Below, in pieces: positions 56,301 to 64,000 of a stretch of 64,000 nt of DNA; within the stretch, counting starts at the first letter, position 1, and each line of letters starts with the position of its first letter. The notes below the pieces were generated by a model. The model saw nothing but the letters and a program-made list of their open reading frames with translations, did not search any database and was not told where the DNA came from. Location: positions 48,193,088-48,257,087 of the forward strand of contig CM038040.1 of assembly GCA_021397845.1 (NCBI GenBank), in the 5' to 3' direction. Position numbers and translations under genes: made by a program. The DNA is from Areca catechu. Taxonomy: Eukaryota; Streptophyta; Magnoliopsida; Arecales; Arecaceae.

Positions 56301-59099
56301 CAAAAGACAAGTGCTTCGTTGAAATGGTCTGATTCCAGATGGCATATACTTTACCTGGATCTGAGCTCTATTTCCGGCAGTGATGTTTGAAATGGTCCAG
56401 CATGCCTCTTTCTTGATGCTTTTTTTATGATTTTGCGTGAGAAGTTGAAAAAGACAAGGAAGCGCTTGGTTGTCAATTACAGCCTAAGAACATGCACCAC
56501 TAGTAAGTCTGAATCTTTAATGGGCAAATTACAGCTAAAGAAATAGTTTAACACCCAGCAAATATGAATAAAAGAATTCAATGTTTTGGGTGTACATGCT
56601 AAGCTCTGTGGTTGTGAACCCATTTTAACAATAAAGACAAGGAGGAAATGTTCATTGTTCACACTCCAATATGCTGTCCAAGGACAGCATACCAAGTTAC
56701 TGAACTTGACACTAAAGATTAACCATCCTTTGTACTGATATAGTCACCTGAGGAGAATCAAATTCCCAAAAATGGAGACACTATATAAGATTCCACTTTG
56801 ATGGTGAGTTATTGCAGCTGTTTTTTTATCAGGATATCAGACAAGTTCTCCAATCATTAATCCTAATATCTTATTTCAGTGTTCCAGCTCACCCTTATCT
56901 GCTTTTCCACAACCATGCTGCCTACCAGTACTCTTTACAGGTAAATGATAAATATCAGGACTCAGAGCACCCATACTCCCCCACGGTCACAGAAAATGAA
57001 CCAACTTGCAGCATATAAACAGAGGGGCTTAAAGATTTGCATTGAGGAACACTCGTTTTGAGAATTTGAGCACATGCGATCATGCAGAAAAATCTGATAG
57101 TTTATCTCCTAAACATCAGGATAGCAACAGATTCAAATCATTCACTCAGAATCCGAAGGTCAAATAGATAATGTCTTATGCATACACACATATTATATAT
57201 GTATATATGTGTGTGTGTGTATGTGTTTGTGTGTGAATGCATATACAGGTGGACTAGAATCTAGTCGACCAGATTTTAAGTTGGATCCGGTCAGTCCTGA
57301 CTAGATGATGAAGATCCAACATTGATGATCCAAGCTCGTAGATGTGATCTACTAAATCCAAAATACTTACATACCAAAATCAAGTGATTTGGAAATCCTA
57401 GCCCATGCATCAAATGATTAAAAAAAAATACACTGTTTATGCACCAAGATGGTAAAAAAATTGATTGTCTAATGCTATTTGAACCGGTCAAAAATGGACG
57501 GTTCAAATAACATGAAATAATGTATATTTTTTACCGCATGATGCATAGACTAGGAGTTTCAAAATCACATGATCTTTGGTGTGTAAGCAATTTAGAGATA
57601 GTAGATCACATCAGCTAGGTCATCAATGTCAGACTAACATCCTCTGCTCAAGACTGATAAATCCAACTTCAAGTCTGGTTGACCGGATTCTAGTCCCCCC
57701 TATCTCTCTCTCCATTCATCTGTATATTTATTTCTCTCTCTATATATATATATAGGTCCAAAATCCATGGCAATGTGCTACAGCATGAAGTCTAGCTATA
57801 CCAATTCTGCAGGAGAGTAAAAATTGCCATCTGGTTTGCATCCCAATAATATACAAACCTGAGTCTGAGAATCATCTCCAGTGACAATATTTCCCACTGT
57901 CCTAAGAGCAGGTATAAGAACCGTAGGTGATGGATGACTGAAGGAGAAGCATTCATTGTCAGTAATGGAAAATTATACACAAAGGAACAAACAAAACAAA
58001 GAAGTGAATAGTTAGGTCTTACAGCAGAAGCTGAACAAGCCTTGGACAGACACCAGTTTCTATCACAGATTGAATTTTGTCATTAGTTCCATCAGAAAGA
58101 TATGATAGTGCCCAACAAGCATCTGTTAGGACTTCTTCATCTGTTGAGTGAATAAGGTGCTGCAGAACAGGGAGTGAAACCTTTGTCTGATATGACCAAT
58201 AAGAAAGGCCATTTAGCAAAGTTGCACTTAAAAGAAAACATTAACATTTTTTCTCAAGGATATCAATGACACATAAAAAAGTCCAACACCTGATCAAATG
58301 GTGCTGGTGGTTTCCCACGGCAAAAGTTGGATAGTGTCCACGTAGCATTCCTCAGCATCGACATTTTTGAATTTTCAGTTAATTGAGCCAGTAATGGTAG
58401 GAGAGCATCATGACCAAGAACAAAGTCCCTACAACTTGGTGAGTCACCGGCAACATTGCCTAGGGCCCATACAGCCTATTAAAGGTTGGAAGATAATAAT
58501 ATATTACCAGATATTCTAGAAGAAAATGAGGTTTTGAATTATAGTTACAAAGATGATCATACAGAGATGAAACACAAATAACAAAGTAATTAACCTGCTC
58601 TCGAACATCATCATTAGGAGAGCTCAAAAGTTGCACAAACTTTGGAACTGCACCATGATCAATGACAACACGGGTATGCTCTGAAGTCCCGGAAGCCACA
58701 TTAGTCAATGCCCATGCTGCCTCAAACTGCAAAAATTTGAATACATCAGAAATTACCAAGAATAACTACCAAGTGAAATATAGCTTATCATTGGTATAAA
58801 CAAGTAAAGATAATACCATACCTGTAATTGTGGCATATCAAATCTTGAGAGAAATTCCACAAACCGGGGAACAACCCCTGTCTTGATGACCTCTTCAATA
58901 GGTGGACTCCTTTCTAGAAACATTTAATAGTTTATCAACAACAGAACCTGTCCAAGCCCCAATAGATAACAAGCATATTCTCTTCAGTGTATGTACACAT
59001 ACCAATTGAAAGAAGTTTCCTGAACTGGGAAGTTGCTTCCAACTGCATAGCAGGATCATCAAGCCATACTCCTTGCACCATTCCAGGAAGGCTTTCCAA
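52965..59099 (-). CDS. Importin subunit alpha (exons 2-10; first exon outside window)
   Basis: Nine exons join in frame to about 459 codons, all with GT-AG introns: 59099-59003, 58913-58822, 58726-58595, 58475-58290, 58186-58023, 57937-57859, 56483-56355, 56193-56066, 53337-52965. The product is the armadillo-repeat body of importin alpha, the nuclear-import adaptor that binds nuclear localisation signals and pairs with importin beta. Repeats show the conserved Trp/Asn ladder: AAWALTNVASG, AVWALGNVAG, ATWTLSNF, ACWALSYLSDG, ACWTISNITAG, AAWAISNATSGG. The C-terminus ends GGFKFG. The N-terminal importin-beta-binding region is not found in 59100-64000, so it must lie beyond the right edge across an intron over 4.9 kb, unless the gene is truncated. 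No stop or shift breaks the exons. Confidence 0.92.
53734..54486. repeat. Tandem duplication of about 376 bp in the last importin-alpha intron
   Basis: Copies 53734-54109 and 54110-54486 both start CCATGATAACTCTTTGTACA and end AAAGCTTGGGAC. They differ only at a few bases and small indels, so the duplication is fairly recent. It is non-coding. Confidence 0.95.
54990..55345. other. Probable repeat fragment with a C tract
   Basis: The intronic stretch is rich in GATACGGTACGATACCG-like words and has a run of C at about 55125-55137. It resembles dispersed plant repeats but I cannot name the family. Similar composition recurs at 60120-60560. Confidence 0.35.
56066..56193 (-). CDS. Importin-alpha exon 9
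   Basis: It encodes AVIDANIINPLVQLLQHAEF and on to GGSNEQI. Its last two bases join the next exon to make Gln. The donor is GTATGT. Confidence 0.9.
56355..56483 (-). CDS. Importin-alpha exon 8
   Basis: It encodes AVIDNQALPCLFQLLTQNHK and on to ITAGNRAQIQ. The donor is GTAAAG. Confidence 0.9.
57190..57240. repeat. (TG)n-rich microsatellite
   Basis: Compound TATG/TGTG repeat directly left of a foldback element. Confidence 0.8.
57248..57702. mobile_element. Foldback MITE in an importin-alpha intron
   Basis: About 455 bp that is nearly one long inverted repeat. The left end GGTGGACTAGAATCTAGTCG mirrors the right end, whose complement begins GGGGGGACTAGAATCCGGTC. Pairing runs through GTGATCTACTA and ATGCATCA to a centre near 57480. 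It has no coding capacity. TG and CT/TA microsatellites flank it. Confidence 0.8.
57703..57755. repeat. CT/TA-rich microsatellite
   Basis: TCTCTC and TATATA runs directly right of the foldback element. Confidence 0.75.
57859..57937 (-). CDS. Importin-alpha exon 7
   Basis: It encodes HPSPTVLIPALRTVGNIVTG and DDSQTQ. The first base completes a Leu codon begun in exon 6. Confidence 0.9.
58023..58186 (-). CDS. Importin-alpha exon 6
   Basis: It encodes TKVSLPVLQHLIHSTDEEV and on to RLVQLL, including the family signature ACWALSYLSDG. The donor is GTAAGA. Confidence 0.9.
58290..58475 (-). CDS. Importin-alpha exon 5
   Basis: It encodes AVWALGNVAGDSPSCRDFV and on to PPAPFDQ, spanning most of two armadillo repeats. 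Confidence 0.9.
58595..58726 (-). CDS. Importin-alpha exon 4
   Basis: It encodes FEAAWALTNVASGTSEHTRV and on to DDVREQ, an armadillo repeat with its Trp and Asn. Confidence 0.9.
58822..58913 (-). CDS. Importin-alpha exon 3
   Basis: It encodes ERSPPIEEVIKTGVVPRFVE and on to MPQLQ. A split Glu codon joins it to exon 2. The donor is GTATGG. Confidence 0.9.
59003..59099 (-). CDS. Importin-alpha exon 2
   Basis: It encodes LESLPGMVQGVWLDDPAMQL and on to FRKLLSI, the end of the linker and first armadillo repeat. The acceptor is CAG at 59100-59102 and the donor is GTATGT. Confidence 0.9.
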
Positions 59100-59560
59100 C
59101 TGATCAGTACATAAAGCAATAATATCAAAAGAATTTTGACAGATACAGATAAGAATGGTCAAATATTTCACACAGTCAGGTGCTGCTTGATCTGCTCTTA
59201 AATAATTGCCCAAACCAATTTTCCTCTTTTCACAACCAATATATTTCAAAGTTCAAACTGTTTTCAATTTGATTACATTTGGAAAAACAAAATAAAATAG
59301 GTTTTGAACCTATCTTATGGTACAAAAAGTTTCGACCAAAAAGACAAGCCACAGAATTATGATGAAGTTGCTTTTTTAATTGTAGATGCCCCTATATTAT
59401 TCCAGAATCAAAAAATAAATCTTTTAAACAGATCAGAGACAAACCGGAAAAGGAATAATTTACACACCATTATGTACTGAAAGATAAACATGGCATTCAT
59501 TCTCACCGCCCTTACTACACTATGATTTCAAGGTTAATAGACCCTGTGATAGCACTTCCT

Positions 59561-59850
59561 TCCAAAAATATGACATAATCAGGCATGATGCATGTAAGCC
59601 ACCATGATTGATGCGTAACCACCAAGTACAGCCAAAACAAAAAAAGTCAATTGTTAAACTTTATAATGGGGAGGCACACCACAGATAATTATATTATTAA
59701 ACAGGCTTCAAAAATATGTCATAATCAGGCATGATGCATAGAATCCACAAGGATATGTGGCTAAATCACCTGGTACAGCAAACAATGTCAATAGTAGAAC
59801 TTTACAACTGAGAGGCATATCATAGATATTTATATTAGTAAAAATGAAGA
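59561..59850. repeat. Diverged tandem duplication, period about 146 bp
   Basis: Copies from 59561 and 59707 share CATAATCAGGCATGATGCAT and GAGGCAYACCACAGATA-like words. They lie in the importin-alpha first intron. Confidence 0.7.
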
Positions 59851-60109
59851 AACAAAGGAATAAGCATGGTTATCTCCAAAAACTGCACCAGCAGTTCAGC
59901 TATTGACAGAATTTTAACACCACCAAAAATCTGCAGCTTAATTTGCATGTGAATTGTCGCAAGACTTAATAAACCACAAAGTTGGTAGTGTTATATGCAA
60001 TCCAGGCAACAACAATTGACCACAATCCAAGGAAATTAAAATAAAAGTGGTGAAAATAGTTCTGTTATAAAAATAAAAATGTGCCACAAATCTGAGAAAC
60101 ATACCTGGT

Positions 60110-60565
60110 ATTAAGTAGGTTGCCAACCAAGGATGGGAGAACAATGCCGAAGTGGTAGGGTCTGGGCATGTCAAATTGGACCAATCAGGGATTGGCATGG
60201 CTCAGGTTACTTAACCACCACCCCCCGCTCCACCCGCTCACAATTCAATTCCACTCCCCCCCCCCCCCTTCCCCCTTCCCCTTCTCTTGCTCTCGCTCAG
60301 GTTAGGGTTTCCTCAACCCTCCCCCTTCCTCCCTCCATCACTCCCTCCCTCCCTTTTTCCATCTCATTCGCTCGCTCAAGTTAGGGTTTTTCTTGCCCTC
60401 GCACCTGCCCCCCCCCCCCCCCCCCCCCTTTCTCTCTCCTTTCTCCCTCTCCAACTCTCCTTGTTTCGCTATGCCCTGAAATGGCACGGTACAAACCCAT
60501 GCCATGCTGAACTGGTCACTAGTTGATACACCCTCCGATACCGTTTTGCAAACCTTGTTGCCAAC
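60110..60565. other. Probable repeat with C- and CT-rich tracts
   Basis: The edges GGTTGCCAACCAAGG (about 60118) and CAAACCTTGTTGCCAAC (about 60550) are roughly inverse to each other, suggesting a non-autonomous element. The interior holds runs of C (about 60258-60268 and 60411-60428) and CCCTCCCT blocks. It has no credible gene; open frames here are low-complexity. Confidence 0.4.
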
Positions 60566-63500
60566 TATTATATCATATCTATTCTACTACATAAAAATAA
60601 ATCCCATGCATCTTCATGACTCAAACTCCAATCTAGGGAGCCTATCCTCCTACTCTTCCAATTTTACCCTCTGATTTTCTTTATTATTTAATTTTACCTT
60701 TTGAAAAGGTTGAGGCTAAAAAGTGAACTTTAATATGTCTTTATTATAAGCAAGGTCTAATAACCCGATTTCAGTTGGATAATGTTGAGTTTCTATTTCA
60801 GCCAGTTTGGAGGTTTCAGCATTTTCACTTCAAGCTTCAGAAGTTCGGGTAAAATTATTGGAAAACTCAATTAAAAAAGATAAGATTATTTCACAAAATT
60901 TTGGAGTAATTTGTTATATATAGGTTCTTTATTCATATAGTTTTGTAATTTTAACCTGAAGTTAGTATCATGCTAACTAAAGTTCATATTAGTATTATGT
61001 GAAATATAATTCATAAATATATAGATATTTTGTATTCCAAAGATATATTCATATATATTACTTCTTTATGGAAAACAATTATGTTATTGGAAAATTTATT
61101 ATACTTAGCAATTGTGAAACATTTCAGCACGTAGCATATTCAAGTATTTTCCTTCATCAATTTTTGGAAGAACATGCAAATATATGGAACTTGGGCATTT
61201 TTTCTCCATATTTGAGGTTATCAACTAAATGCACATAGTTGCAGAAATTATATTTCATATTAAAAGTTATTGTTGTGAACAATAATTTCCTATATACTTG
61301 TTCCCAGTGGTATTATAATGGAGCGTTGGTAGTGGCCTCAACCTTGTAAGTGTTGCACTCATCATCCATAAGTAATACTCCTCTTAACTCAAGGAAAAAG
61401 AAGCGCCCAAAATTAGGTCTATGTATTCAAAGAAATGAAGAAACTGCAATGTGACACCACAAAGGGTCTGAAAAAGCATCCGTCACTACTTTTGGTCAGT
61501 GTTGTGTGAAAAAGGATTAAAATTTAAAACCACTCACTTTAAGCAGAGTCACAGACAAAAAAACAGTTTCGAGGTCAGTGACACAGTTTCAGCTTGCTTC
61601 CAAGTGAAACCAATCAATGCTGTCAAAATGGACCAATTTCAGCCAAAAATTCAACTGATACATGAATAACAATACATGCCCGTCACTTGGTGAATCAAAT
61701 CTTGATCATTCATAACATGCTAAAACACCATCTTGGTGGGATTGCAGTGATTAATAGAATCTTGAACAGCATTATTCATACAATTTTAAAAGAAAAGAGA
61801 TAAATAATGTGATCACAACCATCAACGTCTTCCTTTCAATTAGACATGTCCAATGGAATCACCGGTATCTATGTTAGCAGTTGTGCATTGCATGTGGCAA
61901 GTGCTAGTAGTTTATAAGACATTTGCAGGCAGGATGATCTTTCGATGAAAAGGTTTGAAACTGAGAGCCACAAATAGTTAGACAGGAGTAGTTTTCAACT
62001 CAAGCGATACCCTTACAAAGGATTGCATAATCCCTATATAGGCAGGTCTGGGCCTGCATAAACAAAACAAGGTGACCACTTCTTGGCTCAGATAAAGGAG
62101 GTGTGGGAGGGTACTTGGGTTGGGCATAAGCTTGAATTCCTTGGGCTAAAAGGTATCAAAGGCTCTCAATGGTGAGTCTAGCATTCTTGAAATTTGATGT
62201 CACATAACATAGAACTCAAATATTTTACCAATTCTATGATTCTATCTAAAGCACTAACACAAGTAGGAAATCAACATTAATTCACCATTCATATTTATTT
62301 GAGTTGATGAGCACAAAAGAAGACTAGATGAGATGATGATGAGTACATCATGTTGTTGGATGAGAGATTGAGTTGATTTGTTAAAAAAAAAGACAATTTA
62401 GTTTTTTAGAAGACAGATGTCAAATGATGGTCTAGGAGGACCAGCATTCTATTATTACAGTATTTTATTGTGGATTTAATAATTTGGTCCAGAAAGGTCT
62501 TCAAATCTTGCTTGGACCTAAATTTGTTTATGGCTTTTTTAGTCTTTTCTATAGACTCTAGGAGACAGCATCTTATCTACTTGATAATGAATTAGGACTC
62601 ATGTTTATATCTCTTTCTTTCTTCTTAATAATGACTATTTATTTATTAACCATAATCAACACAACTTCTAAATGTCTGCTTTAGAAATCCTTTAATGCAC
62701 ATTCTTTCTAATGATTGCATCTTTGAGAATGCAAAAAATGCAGATGGACATTTAGATCTTGCAACAGAACTTGTTTATGATATGTTATGCCTCCTCATCT
62801 TTCATAAAACCCTTCGACAAAAATCCAAGCCCCACCATCAATGAGGCCTCCCCAAATCCTCGTTCTGCGTACACAAAACATCTACACTTCACCACTTAGC
62901 CTGCTCCTCTTTCAGAAAAACATACTTGCATTCCCAAATTGATCATGCAATCATTTGGCACTCTCATCTTTGTGATGTTTATTTATGTGCAATGACCCCT
63001 TTCCAGCCCAACATTCTGATCTATATAAAATTAACTACCTCCTTTGCTCCATCAAAATTTTCCTCAAGTCTCCAAACATGGGAAATTACACAGTATACTA
63101 ACACATTTTTTTCAACTATCCATGGTACTCAAACCTACGTCACCATCGTTCAATCTTATAGATGCAAGATAGTGAAATATTAGGAAGGGTATCTCTAAGC
63201 CATTGATAATTGTTTAGTGCTATATTTTAATTTTTTTCCTTGCAAAAATGCATTACATATACTTTATTTGTCTGCTTTTATTCCACTAAAAAATTTAGAA
63301 TCCTATCCTCCAACATTTAACTCTAAGGTTTGAGGACCAATGTTGTTAAGATAGGGATCAGATCATGAACCGTAGAGGGGGATAGGTTGGATCAGATCAT
63401 GGATTAGAATGCAGATAGTAAGATTTTTTTTCTTTGGCCTTTTCAATGTTTTAAAAATGTTTTAAAATGATTTTTTTTAAAAAAAAGCATCAACTATAAA

Positions 63501-64000
63501 GTAGATGAATGAAGAATAGAAGGCCATATATATAATCAGTCTAGTTTCCACCATCATAAGCCCATATATAGAATGTCTAATGAAACAAGCATCAAACCCA
63601 TATATAGAATGTCTAATGAAACAAGCATCATGTTTGATAATTCAAAAACATTCATGTACAGCCTATCAATTCAATTACCCTTCTCTACTCATGATCGTAA
63701 TTCCATAAATTACCAAATCTTCTTTCATTAAAATGTTTTAGAAGTTAAAAGCTCTACCAAGTTTGCTAATTTACATGTTTGGGAATATTAGAGAAAAATA
63801 AGTAATTTTAAAAAACCATTAAGAAATTCTAAATGATTTAATATGTAAATAACATAATCAAGTTGGAACTTATGATCCAAGGGATTGCGCAATTCATAAT
63901 ATAGATTTACATTTTATGATCATAACTGGTCCAAAGGCTCATCCACGTAGTTTAGCAACATTTTGATTTAGATCATAAGATATGGATCATGGATCATAAG
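60566..64000. other. Non-coding sequence, probably importin-alpha intron 1
   Basis: AT-rich sequence with no recognised domain on either strand. The importin-beta-binding exon was looked for and not found. A 36-bp tandem duplication lies at 63561-63630. Confidence 0.5.
63561..63630. repeat. 36-bp tandem duplication
   Basis: CCCATATATAGAATGTCTAA is repeated at 63561 and 63597, with identical following bases to GCATCA. Confidence 0.9.

Noticed and set aside
60133..60526. Overlapping Pro/Ser/Leu-rich frames
   Set aside because: They arise from C- and CT-rich low-complexity tracts.

Overview
The window is nuclear DNA of a flowering plant. The evidence is intron-containing genes, a plant F-box gene, a PLS-type pentatricopeptide repeat (PPR) gene, a plant importin-alpha gene, and a dense stack of plant retrotransposons. 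Family similarity and the style of the repeats suggest a monocot, perhaps a palm, but that is inference and the species cannot be fixed from the sequence alone. There is no sign of prokaryotic organisation.

Only three host genes are convincing: an intronless F-box gene (14912-16006, +), an intronless PPR gene (about 36520-38124, +, start codon damaged or misplaced) and the last nine coding exons of an importin-alpha gene (52965-59099, -), whose first (IBB-domain) exon lies beyond the right edge.

Nearly everything else is transposable-element sequence. (1) 341-14751: a heavily decayed Ty3/gypsy element of the Tat lineage with gag, pol with two RNase H domains, tandem repeats, an antisense gene and a 3' LTR. 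It is itself broken by an inverted pair of LTRs of another family (8231-10461), and a tRNA-derived SINE sits in its 3' LTR. (2) 20047-36249: a 5'-truncated L1-type LINE with a perfect 14-bp target duplication. A second Tat element (21573-33932), with its own LTRs and near-perfect 5-bp duplication, is inserted inside the LINE reverse-transcriptase gene. (3) 38238-50533: a Harbinger/Tourist-like MITE split by a SIRE-type copia element (about 38520-49903). The copia element keeps gag and an envelope-like region but no recognisable pol, and carries a SINE in its 5' LTR and a truncated third Tat fragment (about 41950-45394) in its middle. A complete sister MITE (50835-51828) lies just downstream in opposite orientation.

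The most interesting shared feature is the antisense gene between pol and the 3' LTR in all three Tat copies. It encodes a protein resembling the 'putative gypsy-type transposon' family plus a coiled coil. In two copies it has its own TATA box on the minus strand, and in two copies it has short introns with canonical splice sites. The element edges lie very close to the host genes: the first Tat LTR ends about 160 bp before the F-box start, and the LINE ends about 260 bp before the PPR reading frame. The 16010-19650, 51830-52960 and 60560-64000 stretches hold no gene I can support.
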